A stretch of 64,000 nucleotides of DNA from Bradyrhizobium sp. CB1717 (GCF_029714325.1 NZ_CP121666.1:2976001-3040000), one strand, 5' to 3'. Counted from the first letter of the stretch, positions 1-10,363 are shown. A program made the numbers and translations. The notes: generated from the letters alone by a model not told the origin.

Positions 1-1
1 C

Positions 2-1301
2 GACTTCGTCACCCAGGACAGCCGGCTGGTGAAGCCGGGCAGCCTGTTCGTCGCGCTCAGCGGCACGCCGAGCGGCGGCTTCATCTCGGCCTTCGCCAGC
101 GCGCGCGACGGCTGGGAGTTCGCCGACAAGGCGGAAGCCTCAGGCGCGGTCGCGATGATCGTGCCGCACGAGATCGCGGGCATCCGCATTCCCCAGATCG
201 TCGTGAAGGACACGCTGATCGATGGCCTCTGGGGCCTCGCGCGCCGCACGCGCGCGCTTCCACGGGCCGGTGATCGGCCTCACCGGCAGCGCCGGCAAGA
301 CCAGCACCAAGGAATTCCTGGCGGCCTATCCGAACGCCTATGCCAGCCCGTCCAGCTTCAACAATTTCTGGGGCGTGCCGTTGACGCTGTGCAATGCGAA
401 GGCAGATGCCAGCCTGTGGGTCGTCGAGATGGGCATGAACCAGCGAGGGGAAATCGCGCGGCTCAGCGAACTGACGCGGCCGACGGTCGCGCTGGTCGTC
501 AATGTCCAGCCGGTGCATCTGGAAAAGCTCGGCTCGCTCGAAGCTATCAGGCGCGAGAAGGTGTCGATCGCCGTCGGCCTGCCCGAGGACGGCGTGCTGG
601 TGCTGCCCGCCGGGATCAAGGCGTCGGAGTGGAAGGGCAAGGTGGTGCGCTTCGGCGAGCATGCCGAGGTGCACGAGGTCGCGCATGCGCCGCACGGCGA
701 GAGCTGGCAGGTCGTGGCCATGATCGGCAAGAAGGAGATCGCCTTCAGCCTGACGCCGGGCGCGCCGCACCGCGTCCAGAATGCGCTCGCCGCGCTCGCT
801 TCGATCCGCGCCGCCAACCTCGATCCGGCGACGCTCGCGATCAAGCTCGACCGCGTCGGCATCATGACCGGCCGCGGCGTCGAGCAGGCGGTCGGCGGCA
901 TCACCGTGATCGACGACAGCTTCAACGGTAATCCGGCCAGCGTGGCTGCTGCGTTGCAAAGCCTGCAGGCACGCCACATGACGGGCGGTCGCCGCATCGC
1001 GGTACTCGGCGACATGCTGGAACTGGGCGACGACGCACCAAGCTACCACACCGCCCTCACCAAGCATCTCGACGGCATCGACGGCGTCTATTGCGTCGGT
1101 CCCCTGATGCGCAACCTCTATGACGTGCTGCCATCAGGCAAGGGCCTCGGCTGGCACGACGATCCCGCCACGCTGAAGCCGAGTGAGGTCGCAAGCCTGC
1201 TGCAGGCAGGCGATGTCGTGGTTGTCAAGGGCAGCAAGAAGATGTTCTGGGTCAACAAGTTTGTGCCGGGCCTAGTGGCCGCCTTGCAGGCAAAGGCGTA
1301 A
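2..1301 (+). CDS. murF: UDP-N-acetylmuramoyl-tripeptide--D-alanyl-D-alanine ligase MurF, 5'-partial, with apparent frameshift
   Basis: MurF adds D-Ala-D-Ala to the UDP-MurNAc-tripeptide in the cytoplasm. The first ~80 codons read in frame 2 (DSRLVKPGSLFVALSG, the MurF N-terminal substrate-binding domain), and the rest reads in frame 3 from about position 252, with the ATP loop GSAGKTS at 285. The two frames join in a GC-alternating run at 236-257. Frame 2 gives GLARRTR and frame 3 gives ARAARARFHG, so a continuous protein needs loss of one base or gain of two. The true start lies upstream of the window. If the shift is real, only an N-terminally truncated product from 222 could be made and it would lack the substrate domain. 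Because murF is essential, a sequencing error is the likelier explanation. Identity is firm; intactness is uncertain. Confidence 0.9.
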
Positions 1302-1449
1302 ACTGCTTGGAAGGCGCAGTTCCCAATCCACCGTTTGCGGCATCAAGCCGTCCATTGAGGTCGCCCGACCCATGATGAAGCGAATGCGCGTGAGGCACGT
1401 CGGGGCCAGAAACAAGGCCGCGTGCGAAAGGCGCCATAGGACCGTCTGA

Positions 1450-2553
1450 ATGTTTTACTGGCTGATCGAGCTCTCCAATACATTTCCGAGCCTGGGTGCG
1501 TTTCGTACCCTCCTGAATGTTTTCCGCTACATCACCTTCCGCACCGGCGGCGCGATCGTCACCGGCGCGCTGTTCGTGTTCCTGTTCGGGCCCTGGATCA
1601 TCGACCACTTACGCATCCGCCAGGGCAAGGGCCAGCCGATCCGCGCTGACGGCCCGCAATCGCATCTGAGCAAGAAGGGCACGCCCACCATGGGCGGCCT
1701 GATGATCCTGTCCGGCCTCACGGTCGGCACCGTGCTGTGGGCCAATCCGCTCAATCCCTATGTCTGGATCGTGCTCGCCGTGACGCTCGGCTTCGGCTTC
1801 GTCGGCTTCTACGACGACTACCTCAAGGTGACCAAGCAGACCACGACCGGTTTCGGCGGCAAGCTCCGCCTGCTGATCGAGGCGGCGATCGCGCTGGTCG
1901 CCTGCTACGCGCTGGTGCGGCTGAACCGCGATCCCGCGTCGACCGCGCTGACGGTCCCGTTCCTGAAGGACACTGTGCTGCATTTCGGCTGGTTCTTCGT
2001 CGTCTTTGGCGCCTTCGTCATTGTCGGCGCCGGCAATGCGGTGAACCTCACCGACGGTCTCGACGGCCTCGCCATCGTGCCCGTGATGATCGCGACCGCG
2101 AGCTTTGCGATGATCGCCTATCTCGCCGGCAACGCCGTGTTCGCCGATTACCTGCAGATCAAATATGTCGCGGGCACCGGCGAGCTCGCGGTGCTCTGCG
2201 GCGCGCTATTGGGGGCCGGTCTCGGTTTTCTCTGGTTCAATGCCCCACCAGCTTCGATCTTCATGGGCGACACCGGCTCGCTCGCGCTCGGCGGCATGCT
2301 GGGCGCGATCGCGGTCGCGGTGAAGCACGAGATCGTGCTCGCGGTGATCGGCGGCCTGTTCGTGCTGGAGGCGGTCTCCGTCATCGTGCAGGTGGTGTCG
2401 TTCAAGCTCACCGGAAAGCGCATCTTCCGGATGGCGCCGATCCATCACCATTTCGAGCAGCTCGGCTGGACCGAACCGCAGATCGTGATCCGGTTCTGGA
2501 TCATCTCGGTGATGCTGGCGCTCGCCGGCCTCTCCACGCTGAAGCTGCGCTGA
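1450..2553 (+). CDS. mraY: phospho-N-acetylmuramoyl-pentapeptide-transferase MraY
   Basis: This integral membrane enzyme transfers phospho-MurNAc-pentapeptide from UDP to undecaprenyl phosphate, making lipid I. The protein is 367 residues, close to the usual ~360, and has about ten hydrophobic segments. Diagnostic motifs are present: the aspartate pair in YDDYLK (122-123), [12 protein letters not shown] (196-207), [12 protein letters not shown] (271-282) and the histidine motif IHHHFE (331-336). The start at 1450 gives the usual short aromatic N-terminus (MFYWL). It follows murF after 148 bases with no recognisable gene, and murD starts 10 bases after its stop, so the two are surely co-transcribed. 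Confidence 0.98.
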   Translation: MFYWLIELSNTFPSLGAFRTLLNVFRYITFRTGGAIVTGALFVFLFGPWIIDHLRIRQGKGQPIRADGPQSHLSKKGTPTMGGLMILSGLTVGTVLWANPLNPYVWIVLAVTLGFGFVGFYDDYLKVTKQTTTGFGGKLRLLIEAAIALVACYALVRLNRDPASTALTVPFLKDTVLHFGWFFVVFGAFVIVGAGNAVNLTDGLDGLAIVPVMIATASFAMIAYLAGNAVFADYLQIKYVAGTGELAVLCGALLGAGLGFLWFNAPPASIFMGDTGSLALGGMLGAIAVAVKHEIVLAVIGGLFVLEAVSVIVQVVSFKLTGKRIFRMAPIHHHFEQLGWTEPQIVIRFWIISVMLALAGLSTLKLR

Positions 2554-2563
2554 CGGTACCACG

Positions 2564-3961
2564 ATGATCCCCGTTACATCCTTCGCCGGCAAGACGGTCG
2601 CGGTGTTCGGCCTCGGCGGCTCGGGGCTCGCCTCGTGCCACGCGCTGAAGGCGGGCGGTGCCGAGGTGATCGCCGCCGACGATAACGCCGAGAATGTCGC
2701 CAAGGCCGCGCAGGCCGGCTTCATCACCGCTGACTTGCGGAACGTCTCCTGGGCGAACTTCGCAGCCCTCGTGCTCGCGCCCGGCGTGCCGCTGACCCAT
2801 CCGGTGCCGCACTGGAGCGTGCTGAAGGCGCGCGAGGCAGGCTGCGAGGTGATCGGCGACATCGAGCTGTTCTGCCGCGAACGGCGGCGTCACGCGCCGA
2901 ACGCGCCGTTCGTCGCCATCACCGGCACCAACGGCAAATCGACCACGACGGCGCTGATCGCGCATCTGACCAAGGTCGCCGGCTACGACACCCAGATGGG
3001 CGGCAATATCGGCACCGCGATCCTGTCGCTGGAGCCGCCGCGCATGGGCCGCGTCCACGTGATCGAGATGTCGTCCTACCAGATCGACCTCACGCCCTCG
3101 CTCGATCCCTCGGTCGGCATTTTGCTGAATGTCAGCGAGGACCATATCGACCGCCACGGCACGCTCGCGCATTATGCCGCGGTGAAGGAACGCCTCGTCG
3201 CAGGCGTGCAGGCCGGCGGTACCTCGATCGTCGGCGTCGATGACGGCTTTTGCCGCGACATCGCCGACCGGCTCGACCGCGCCGGCAAGAATGTGGTGCG
3301 CATCTCCGTCAAGAATCCGCTGGCGAGCGGCATTTATTTCGAGCACGGCAACATCGTGCGCGCCTCGGGCGGTGCCCGCAGCGAAGTCGCCGCGCTCGGC
3401 GGTATCGGTTCGCTGCGCGGCCTGCACAATGCGCAGAACGCGGCCTGTGCGGCCGCCGCCGCACTCGCGATGGGCATCAGCCAGGACGTGCTGCAGAACG
3501 GCCTGCGCAGCTTTCCGGGCCTTGCGCACCGCATGGAGCAGGTCGGCCGCCGCGACAACGTGCTGTTCGTCAACGACTCCAAGGGCACCAACGCGGACGC
3601 CACCGCGCATGCGCTGTCGTCCTTTTCCGACATCTTCTGGATCGCCGGCGGCAAGCCGAAGGCGGGCGGCATCACTGGCCTCACCGGCTTCTTCCCGCGT
3701 ATCCGAAAAGCCTATCTGATCGGCGAGGCCGCGCAGGAGTTTTCTGGAACGCTCGGCACGGTCGCGCACGAGATCAGCCAGACCCTCGATGTCGCGGTCG
3801 AGCACGCCGCGCGCGATGCGGAAGCCTCGGGTCTTGCCGACGCCGTCGTGCTGCTCTCGCCGGCCTGCGCCTCCTTCGACCAGTACCGCAACTTCGAGAT
3901 CCGCGGCGCCAAGTTCCGCGAGCTGGTGCAGGCGCTGCCGGGCCTGAAGCCGGTGGTGTGA
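2564..3961 (+). CDS. murD: UDP-N-acetylmuramoylalanine--D-glutamate ligase MurD
   Basis: Cytoplasmic Mur ligase that adds D-glutamate to UDP-MurNAc-L-Ala. The 465-residue protein shows an N-terminal Rossmann-like loop (FGLGGSG, 15-21), the ATP-binding loop GTNGKSTT (121-128), the ribose/Mg segment MSSYQIDL, and the C-terminal [11 protein letters not shown] segment with a following GG-K-rich loop. Length matches alphaproteobacterial MurD. It starts 10 bases after mraY. A perfect 31-bp inverted repeat follows its stop and separates it from ftsW. Confidence 0.98.
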   Translation: MIPVTSFAGKTVAVFGLGGSGLASCHALKAGGAEVIAADDNAENVAKAAQAGFITADLRNVSWANFAALVLAPGVPLTHPVPHWSVLKAREAGCEVIGDIELFCRERRRHAPNAPFVAITGTNGKSTTTALIAHLTKVAGYDTQMGGNIGTAILSLEPPRMGRVHVIEMSSYQIDLTPSLDPSVGILLNVSEDHIDRHGTLAHYAAVKERLVAGVQAGGTSIVGVDDGFCRDIADRLDRAGKNVVRISVKNPLASGIYFEHGNIVRASGGARSEVAALGGIGSLRGLHNAQNAACAAAAALAMGISQDVLQNGLRSFPGLAHRMEQVGRRDNVLFVNDSKGTNADATAHALSSFSDIFWIAGGKPKAGGITGLTGFFPRIRKAYLIGEAAQEFSGTLGTVAHEISQTLDVAVEHAARDAEASGLADAVVLLSPACASFDQYRNFEIRGAKFRELVQALPGLKPVV

Positions 3962-3966
3962 GGACC

Positions 3967-4042
3967 GTAGGATGGGTAGAGCGAAGCGAAACCCATCGCT
4001 CTCCTGGAAGTGATGGGTTTCGCTTCGCTCTACCCATCCTAC
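3967..4042. repeat. perfect 31-bp inverted repeat between murD and ftsW
   Basis: The left arm (3967-3997, starting GTAGGATGGGTAGAGCGAAG) is the exact reverse complement of the right arm (4012-4042), with a 14-base loop. It starts five bases after the murD stop. No T-run follows, so it is not a classic intrinsic terminator. Its ends resemble the elements at 25295 and 34861, which suggests a dispersed palindromic family. Confidence 0.9.
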
Positions 4043-4127
4043 AATTCCAAACATCCGCAGTTCCTTAACCCCCCGGTAACCAACCTCGGCGACCAATGGA
4101 CGGACCTCTGTCCGAAAGCGGCCGCCC

Positions 4128-5279
4128 ATGCTCTCCCGTGAAGAACGCACCCCCTTTTCCGAGTGGTGGTGGACCGTCGACAAGCCGCTGATGGGCGCCA
4201 TCCTGGCCTTGATGCTCACCGGCGTGATCCTGTCGCTGGCGGCGAGCCCGCCGGTGGCGACCCGCATCGGGCTCGATCCGTTCCATTTCTTCAGCCGCCA
4301 CGTGATGTTCCTCCTCCCGTCCTGCCTGGTGCTGCTCGGGGTGTCCTTCCTGTCGCCGCGTGCGATCCGCCGCTCGGCGCTGATCATCTTCGCAGCCAGC
4401 ATCATCCTGATCGTGCTGACGCTCGCGATCGGCCCCGAGGTGAAGGGCTCGCGGCGCTGGATCACGCTGCTCGGCGTCAACATCCAGGCCTCCGAAATCG
4501 CAAAACCGTCCTTCGTCGTCATCGCCGCCTGGCTGTTCGCGGAATCGACCAAGCGGCCGGAGATGCCGGCGACCTCGATGGCGCTGGTGCTGCTGTTGAT
4601 GCTGGTGTCGCTGCTGGTGATGGAGCCGGATTTCGGCCAGACCATGCTGATCCTGATGGTGTGGGGCTCGCTGTTCTTCATCGCGGGCATGCGCATGATC
4701 TGGGTGTTCGGTCTTGCGGGCGCCGCCGCAGCCGGCCTGTTCAGCGCCTATCTCTTCGTCCCGCATGTGGCGGGGCGCATCAAGCGATTCATGAATCCGG
4801 CCTCGGGCGACACCTTCCAGGTCGATACCGCCATGGAGGCCTTCTACAACGGCGGCTGGCTCGGCCTCGGGCCGGGCGAGGGCATCGCCAAGCGCAGCCT
4901 GCCGGACAGCCACACCGACTTCGTGTTCGCGGTCGCGGCCGAAGAGTTCGGCATCGTGCTGTGCCTCGCCATGCTGGCGCTGTTCGCCTTCGTCGTCATC
5001 CGCACGCTGTCGCGCGCCTATGCCAATGAGGACATGTTCTCGCGCTTTGCGGCCTCGGGGCTCGCGATCCTGTTCGGCGTGCAGGCGGCGATCAACATGT
5101 CGGTGAACCTGCAGCTCATTCCCGCCAAGGGCATGACGCTACCGTTCATCTCCTATGGCGGCTCCTCGATCGTCTCGCTGTCTTATGGTGTCGGCATGAT
5201 GCTGGCGCTGACGCGGCTGCGTCCGCGCACCGAGGTCGAGGCCAGCGGCCACGCCGAGGCGATGCGGAGTTACGCCTAA
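4128..5279 (+). CDS. ftsW: lipid II polymerase / cell division protein FtsW
   Basis: SEDS-family membrane protein; in the divisome it polymerises lipid II together with a class B penicillin-binding protein. The protein has 383 residues and about ten membrane segments. SEDS motifs are visible: GSRRWI near residue 110, PDSHTDFVFAV near 260, and the C-terminal PAKGMTLPFISYGGSS segment. It lies between murD and murG, the standard dcw position. The start at 4128 gives MLSREERTPFSEWWWTVDKP, a plausible cytoplasmic lead before the first membrane helix. Confidence 0.97.
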   Translation: MLSREERTPFSEWWWTVDKPLMGAILALMLTGVILSLAASPPVATRIGLDPFHFFSRHVMFLLPSCLVLLGVSFLSPRAIRRSALIIFAASIILIVLTLAIGPEVKGSRRWITLLGVNIQASEIAKPSFVVIAAWLFAESTKRPEMPATSMALVLLLMLVSLLVMEPDFGQTMLILMVWGSLFFIAGMRMIWVFGLAGAAAAGLFSAYLFVPHVAGRIKRFMNPASGDTFQVDTAMEAFYNGGWLGLGPGEGIAKRSLPDSHTDFVFAVAAEEFGIVLCLAMLALFAFVVIRTLSRAYANEDMFSRFAASGLAILFGVQAAINMSVNLQLIPAKGMTLPFISYGGSSIVSLSYGVGMMLALTRLRPRTEVEASGHAEAMRSYA

Positions 5280-5281
5280 GT

Positions 5282-5368
5282 CGTCATTGCGAGGAGCTCT
5301 TGCGACGAAGCAATCCAGAGTGTCTCCGCGGGGACAGCCTGGATTGCTTCGCTGCGCTCGCAATGACG
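5282..5368. repeat. palindromic repeat, CGTCATTGCGAG family
   Basis: The ends CGTCATTGCGAG and CTCGCAATGACG are exact reverse complements, and internal GCAATCCAG/CTGGATTGC also pair. It fills most of the ftsW-murG gap. A second copy with the same ends lies at 21423-21502. Confidence 0.9.
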
Positions 5369-5393
5369 GCAAGGGCCTTGTAAAAGGGCGTTT

Positions 5394-6494
5394 ATGGACA
5401 CCTCCCCCCTGATTCTTCTCGCCGCGGGCGGCACCGGCGGCCATCTGTTTCCGGCCGAGGCGCTTGGCGTCGAGCTGATCCGGCGCGGCTTTCGCGTCCG
5501 CCTCGTCACCGACGAGCGCGCGCTGCGCTATAGCGGGCTGTTCAGCAAGGACATGATCGACGTCGTCAGAAGCGAGACCGCGCGCGGCCGCAATCCGCTC
5601 CAGCTCGCCTATGCCGGCCTCACGCTCGCCGCCGGAACGCTGTCGGCCTACAGCCTGATCAAGCGATTGAAGCCGGCCGCCGTCGTCGGCTTCGGCGGCT
5701 ATCCGACGCTGCCGCCGCTGGTCGCGGCGAAATTCGCCGGCGTCCCCGGCATCATCCACGATGCCAATGCGGTCCTCGGTCGCGCCAACCGGTTCCTGTC
5801 GAGCCGCGTCCGCGCCATCGCGACATCCTTGCCCGGCGTGCTCGATCGCGATCCGGCGCTGTCAGGCAAGACCACGACGGTCGGCACGCCGATGCGGCCC
5901 GCGATCCTCGCGGCAGCTGCCGTGCAATACACGGCGCCCGAAACCAACGGTCCGCTGCGCCTGCTCGTGGTCGGCGGCAGCCAGGGCGCACGCATCATGG
6001 CCGACATCGTCCCGGGCGCGATCGAGCGGCTCGAGCCTGCGCTGTGGGGCCGTCTCATCCTCACCCAGCAGGTGCGCGACGAGGACATGGCGCGTGTCCG
6101 CGCGGTGTACGACAAGCTCAAGATCAAGTTTGAGCTCGCGCCGTTCTTCACCGACTTGCCGGCGCGGCTCGCCTCCAATCATCTGATCGTGTCGCGCTCC
6201 GGCGCCGGCACCGTCGCCGAGCTTGCCGCGATCGGGCGGCCCTCGATCCTGGTGCCGCTGCCGGGCTCGATCGACCAGGACCAGTTCGCCAATGCCGGTG
6301 TGCTGGCCAAGGTCGACGGCGCCATCCGCATCCCGCAGACCGAGTTCACCTCCGACCGCCTCGCCGCCGAAATCTCCGGCTTCGCCGCCGAACCGGCACG
6401 CCTTGCCGCCATGGCCGCGGCCGCGAAGGGCGCAGGGCGGCTCGATGCCGCCGAGCGGCTGGCCGATCTGGTGGTCAAAGTCGCTGGAATCTGA
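5394..6494 (+). CDS. murG: UDP-GlcNAc--MurNAc-(pentapeptide) pyrophosphoryl-undecaprenol GlcNAc transferase MurG
   Basis: Peripheral inner-membrane GT28 glycosyltransferase that converts lipid I to lipid II. The 366-residue protein begins with LILLAAGGTGGHLFPAEAL; the GGTGGH loop (12-17) contacts the lipid-linked diphosphate. Further MurG hallmarks are GFGGYPTLPPL, the UDP-GlcNAc-binding GGSQGA and the donor-site stretch SRSGAGTVAELAAIG. Length matches the family. It stands between ftsW and murC, separated from ftsW only by a palindromic repeat. Confidence 0.98.
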   Translation: MDTSPLILLAAGGTGGHLFPAEALGVELIRRGFRVRLVTDERALRYSGLFSKDMIDVVRSETARGRNPLQLAYAGLTLAAGTLSAYSLIKRLKPAAVVGFGGYPTLPPLVAAKFAGVPGIIHDANAVLGRANRFLSSRVRAIATSLPGVLDRDPALSGKTTTVGTPMRPAILAAAAVQYTAPETNGPLRLLVVGGSQGARIMADIVPGAIERLEPALWGRLILTQQVRDEDMARVRAVYDKLKIKFELAPFFTDLPARLASNHLIVSRSGAGTVAELAAIGRPSILVPLPGSIDQDQFANAGVLAKVDGAIRIPQTEFTSDRLAAEISGFAAEPARLAAMAAAAKGAGRLDAAERLADLVVKVAGI

Positions 6495-6616
6495 CGCGAA
6501 AAAGCCCTTGTCATGGCCTTCCAAAGCGGGGCATCCAGTAGGAAGGGCGCGCGGCTGATTTGGCCGTGACCTTCGCCAGATGCCGCCTTTCCGGCGGCAA
6601 GGTCAGGGAACAGAGC

Positions 6617-8020
6617 ATGAGACTGCCGCGCGAGATCGGACCCATCCACTTCGTCGGGATCGGCGGGATCGGCATGAGCGGCATCGCCGAGGTGCTGGTC
6701 AATCTCGGCTACGCCGTGCAGGGCTCGGACGCCTCCGACAATTACAATCTCGACCGCCTGCGCAAGAAGGGCGCGAAGGTTTCGGTCGGCCACAAGGCCG
6801 AGAATGTCGACGGTGCCGAGGTCGTGGTGGTCTCCACCGCGATCAAGCGCGACAATCCGGAACTGATGGCGGCGCGCGAACGCCGCATTCCCGTGGTGCG
6901 CCGCGCCGAGATGCTGGCCGAGCTGATGCGGCTGAAGAGCTGCGTCGCGATCGCCGGCACCCATGGCAAGACCACGACGACCACAATGGTCGCAACGCTG
7001 CTCGATGCCGGCGGGCTCGATCCCACCGTGATCAATGGCGGCATCATCAATGCCTACGGCTCCAACGCGCGGCTAGGTGCCGGCGACTGGATGGTGGTCG
7101 AGGCCGACGAGAGCGACGGCACGTTCCTGAAGCTGCCGACGGATGTCGCGATCGTCACCAATGTCGATCCCGAGCATCTCGATCACTTCAAGACCTTCGA
7201 CGCCGTGCAGGATGCGTTCCGCCATTTCGTCGAGAACCTGCCGTTCTACGGCTTTGCCGTGATGTGCATCGATCATCCCGTGGTGCAGAGCCTGGTCGGC
7301 AAGATCGAGGATCGCCGCATCATCACCTATGGTGAGAACCCGCAAGCGGACGCGCGGCTCGTCGATCTCACCCCGATGGGCGGCGGATCGAAGTTCAAGG
7401 TCGCCTTCCGCGATCGCAAGACCGGCAACGTGCACGAGATCGCTGATCTCATGCTGCCGATGCCGGGCCGCCACAACGCCTCCAACGCAACGGCCGCGAT
7501 CGCGGTCGCGCGCGAGCTCGGTGTCTCCGACGACGCGATCCGCAAGGCCATCGCGGGCTTCGGCGGCGTCAAGCGCCGCTTCACCAAGACCGGCGAATGG
7601 AACGGCGTCACCGTGATTGACGACTACGGCCATCACCCCGTCGAGATCGCGGCGGTGCTGAAGGCGGCGCGGGAATCCACCAACGGCAAGATCGTCGCCG
7701 TGGTGCAGCCGCACCGCTACACCCGCCTGCAATCGCTGTTCGAGGAATTCTGCACCTGCTTCAACGATGCCGATGCGGTTGTCGTCGCCGACGTCTATGC
7801 CGCCGGCGAAGCGCCGATCGAAGGCATCGACCGCGATCATTTCGTTGCCGGCCTGCGCGCGCACGGCCACCGCGAGGTGATCCCGCTGCCGGCGGCCTCG
7901 GAACTCGCAGGCATCGTCAAGGGATTGGCGAAGTCCGGCGATCTCGTCGTGTGCCTGGGCGCCGGCAACATCACGCAATGGGCGTACGCGCTGCCCGGCG
8001 AATTGAAGGCGCTGGGGTGA
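6617..8020 (+). CDS. murC: UDP-N-acetylmuramate--L-alanine ligase MurC
   Basis: First cytoplasmic Mur ligase; it adds L-Ala to UDP-MurNAc. The start at 6617 was chosen over an in-frame upstream codon at 6560 because it yields the conserved opening [20 protein letters not shown] and has a GGGAA-type ribosome site a few bases upstream. The 467-residue protein has the dinucleotide-like loop GIGGIGMSG (14-22), the ATP loop GTHGKTTTT (114-122), EADESDGTF, and [10 protein letters not shown] in the C-terminal domain. It abuts murB: only one base separates the murC stop from the first possible murB start. Confidence 0.98.
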   Translation: MRLPREIGPIHFVGIGGIGMSGIAEVLVNLGYAVQGSDASDNYNLDRLRKKGAKVSVGHKAENVDGAEVVVVSTAIKRDNPELMAARERRIPVVRRAEMLAELMRLKSCVAIAGTHGKTTTTTMVATLLDAGGLDPTVINGGIINAYGSNARLGAGDWMVVEADESDGTFLKLPTDVAIVTNVDPEHLDHFKTFDAVQDAFRHFVENLPFYGFAVMCIDHPVVQSLVGKIEDRRIITYGENPQADARLVDLTPMGGGSKFKVAFRDRKTGNVHEIADLMLPMPGRHNASNATAAIAVARELGVSDDAIRKAIAGFGGVKRRFTKTGEWNGVTVIDDYGHHPVEIAAVLKAARESTNGKIVAVVQPHRYTRLQSLFEEFCTCFNDADAVVVADVYAAGEAPIEGIDRDHFVAGLRAHGHREVIPLPAASELAGIVKGLAKSGDLVVCLGAGNITQWAYALPGELKALG

Positions 8021-8021
8021 G

Positions 8022-8945
8022 GTGGTGAGCTTCCCCGACATCACCCCCGTTCTCAAAGCCGCGATGCCCGACCTGCGCGGCCGGCTGCTGGCGAACCAGT
8101 CGCTTGCCGAGCTCACCTGGTTTCGCGTCGGCGGTCCTGCGCAGGTGCTGTTCACGCCGGCGGACGAGGACGATCTCGCCTATTTCCTCGCGCATCTTGC
8201 TTCCGACATTCCCGTCTATGTCATCGGCGTCGGCTCCAATTTGATCGTGCGCGACGGCGGCATCGCCGGCGTGGTGATCCGCCTCGCACCGCGTGCCTTC
8301 GGCGAGGCGACCGCGAGTGGCGACATCGTCACCGCGGGTACGGCTGCGCTCGACAAGCGCGTGGCGGAGGTGGCGGCATCCGCCAATATCGGCGGGCTCG
8401 AATTCTTCTTCGGCATTCCCGGCACGATCGGCGGCGCCCTGCGCATGAATGCGGGCGCCAATGGCGGCGAGACCAAGGACGTGCTGATCGAGGCGAGGGG
8501 CGTCGGGCGTGACGGCACCAAGCATGTCTTCTCCAACGCCGACATGAAGTTCGTCTACCGCAGCAGCGGCGTCGATCCCTCCATCATCTTCACCTCAGCG
8601 CGCTTTCGCGGCGAGATCAGAGATGCGGAGGCAATCCGCGCGCGCATGGCGGAGGTGCAGAGCCATCGCGAGAGCGCGCAGCCGATCCGCGAGAAGACCG
8701 GCGGCTCGACCTTCAAGAATCCGCCCGGCCATTCCGCCTGGAAGCTGGTTGACGCCGCCGGCTGCCGCGGCTTGCGCGTCGGCGGCGCGCAGGTGTCCGA
8801 GATGCACTGCAACTTCCTGATCAACACCGGCGATGCCACCGCGCACGATATCGAGACGCTGGGCGAGACCGTGCGCGAGCGCGTGAAGGCGAATTCCGGA
8901 ATTGAGCTGCACTGGGAAATCAAGCGGATCGGGGTTTCCGCTTAG
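8022..8945 (+). CDS. murB: UDP-N-acetylenolpyruvoylglucosamine reductase MurB
   Basis: FAD-dependent reductase that makes UDP-MurNAc from the enolpyruvyl precursor using NADPH. The protein is about 306 residues. The FAD-binding segment [16 protein letters not shown], the [10 protein letters not shown] loop, the catalytic-serine motif GSTFKNP and [10 protein letters not shown] near the C-terminus mark a type II MurB. Two consecutive GTG codons (8022 and 8025) can start the protein; 8025 gives MSFPDITP. Translational coupling to murC is likely because the genes nearly touch. Confidence 0.97.
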   Translation: MVSFPDITPVLKAAMPDLRGRLLANQSLAELTWFRVGGPAQVLFTPADEDDLAYFLAHLASDIPVYVIGVGSNLIVRDGGIAGVVIRLAPRAFGEATASGDIVTAGTAALDKRVAEVAASANIGGLEFFFGIPGTIGGALRMNAGANGGETKDVLIEARGVGRDGTKHVFSNADMKFVYRSSGVDPSIIFTSARFRGEIRDAEAIRARMAEVQSHRESAQPIREKTGGSTFKNPPGHSAWKLVDAAGCRGLRVGGAQVSEMHCNFLINTGDATAHDIETLGETVRERVKANSGIELHWEIKRIGVSA

Positions 8946-8947
8946 TT

Positions 8948-9025
8948 GTCGTTCCGGGGCGGTGCGAAGCACCGAACCCGGAACCTCGAGATTCCGGGTT
9001 CGCGCTTTGCGCGCCCCGGAATGAC
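8948..9025. repeat. palindromic repeat, GTCATTCCGGGGC family, between murB and ddl
   Basis: The outer arms GTCGTTCCGGGGC and GCCCCGGAATGAC pair with one mismatch, and inner arms GAACCCGGAA/TTCCGGGTTC also pair. Four other copies are at 18779, 19165, 28495 and 61590. Confidence 0.88.
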
Positions 9026-9042
9026 CAAGTACGAGGACACGA

Positions 9043-10029
9043 ATGCGCATCACCATCCTCTTCGGCGGCTCCAACCGCGAGCGTCTGGTTTCGGTCGCCT
9101 CGGCCCAGGCGCTGCATCAGGCGTTGTCCGAGGCCGATCTGTGGTGGTGGGACGTCGAGGACAAGGTGCATGTGGTGCAGTCCAGGCAACTGCTCGAGCA
9201 TGCCCGCCCGTTCGAGGACGAGTTCAAGCCCGGTACGCGTGGCATCCCGCTCGCGCAGGCGCTGGACAAGGCCAAGGCGGAAGATCGCGTGCTCGTGCTC
9301 GGTCTGCATGGCGGGTGCGCCGAGAACGGCGAATTGCAGGTGATGTGCGAGGCGCGCGGCGTGCCGTTCACCGGCTCGGGCTCGGCCTCCTCCCATCTCG
9401 CCTTCGACAAGATCGCAGCCAAGCGCTTCGCCGCGCTTGGTGGCGTCACGTCGCCGGCCAACGTCGCGCTCGACAACATCGACGAGGCCTTCGCCGAATA
9501 TGGCAGGCTGATCGCAAAGCCGGCGCGCGACGGATCGAGCTACGGCCTGATTTTCGTCAATGCGAAGCAGGATCTCGTCGCCGTCCGCAACGCCGCGAAG
9601 CACGAAGAGTATGTGATCGAGCCCTACATCGCCGGCATCGAGGCAACCTGCGGCGTGCTGGAGCGCACCGATGGCACGATCATCGCGCTGCCGCCGATCG
9701 AGATCATTCCGGGCGAGGGCAGTTTCGATTACGCCGCGAAATATCTCCTGAGCTCGACCCAGGAGATCTGTCCCGGCCGCTTTTCGCCGGAGGTCACCGC
9801 CGCGCTGAAGGAGCAGGCGATGCTGGCGCACCGGGCGATGTCCTGCACCGGCTACTCCCGCTCTGACTTCATCGTCTCAGAGCGGGGCCTCGTCTATCTC
9901 GAAACCAACACGCTGCCCGGGCTGACCAAGTCGTCGCTCTACCCCAAGGCGCTGAAAGCAGAGGGCATCGAATTCGTCGAGTTCCTGCATGGCCTGGTCG
10001 AGCTCGCCGGGCGGGGCGTGCGGAAATAA
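9043..10029 (+). CDS. ddl: D-alanine--D-alanine ligase
   Basis: ATP-grasp ligase that makes the D-Ala-D-Ala dipeptide used by MurF. The 328-residue protein opens with MRITILFGGSNRERLVSVAS and has the ATP-grasp core (KPARDGSSYG, YVIEPYIAG, then IIPGEGSFDYAAKY). The Mg/ADP-binding end ETNTLPGLTKSSLYPK matches the EINTxPG motif of Ddl. The usual LHGxxGEDG motif is replaced by LHGGCAENGE, as I recall it in Bradyrhizobium and Rhodopseudomonas Ddl proteins. A GAGGA ribosome site precedes the ATG. Its place between murB and ftsQ supports the assignment. Confidence 0.93.
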   Translation: MRITILFGGSNRERLVSVASAQALHQALSEADLWWWDVEDKVHVVQSRQLLEHARPFEDEFKPGTRGIPLAQALDKAKAEDRVLVLGLHGGCAENGELQVMCEARGVPFTGSGSASSHLAFDKIAAKRFAALGGVTSPANVALDNIDEAFAEYGRLIAKPARDGSSYGLIFVNAKQDLVAVRNAAKHEEYVIEPYIAGIEATCGVLERTDGTIIALPPIEIIPGEGSFDYAAKYLLSSTQEICPGRFSPEVTAALKEQAMLAHRAMSCTGYSRSDFIVSERGLVYLETNTLPGLTKSSLYPKALKAEGIEFVEFLHGLVELAGRGVRK

Positions 10030-10363
10030 TTAGGACTGGTTAACGGCCGGACCGGCGAAACGGCCCGGTTTGGGTAAAATGCCGGACATCGCGGCATAAA
10101 TGCCTCACTTGGCTGGGCAAAAAGCGTCCGGCGTTAACGAACTTTACCTTTTGTTTACCAGGACATCCGAAGGTTAACGCTGGCGGCGCATATGGCGCTT
10201 TGGCTGCCGGCGCGTGAGCTGTGGCGGGTGATGTCACCTCCAGCGAACGCTTTGAAGGGGAGAGGCTTCTTCTGCTGAAGACCAACACCCGGCCCGGCAC
10301 CGAGACGTCATGTTCGCCAGGATCCGCGCGATGTCGCGGGCAAACTGTTGACGAGCTCGTGCA
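10030..10363 (+). promoter_or_regulatory. ddl-ftsQ intergenic region, probable promoter region for ftsQAZ
   Basis: This 334-base gap has no convincing gene. It contains several TTAAC/TTTACC half-sites, at 10040-10044, 10134-10138, 10144-10148, 10155-10159 and 10173-10178. These resemble CtrA half-sites, but none shows the full TTAA-N7-TTAA spacing (the best pair has six bases between). A promoter ahead of ftsQAZ is common in alphaproteobacteria. The regulatory reading is an inference. Confidence 0.35.

Noticed and set aside
2501..4696. A 731-codon minus-strand frame opposite murD and ftsW
   Set aside because: Arg/His-rich shadow translation with no family signature, opposite well-supported genes; typical of high-GC DNA.
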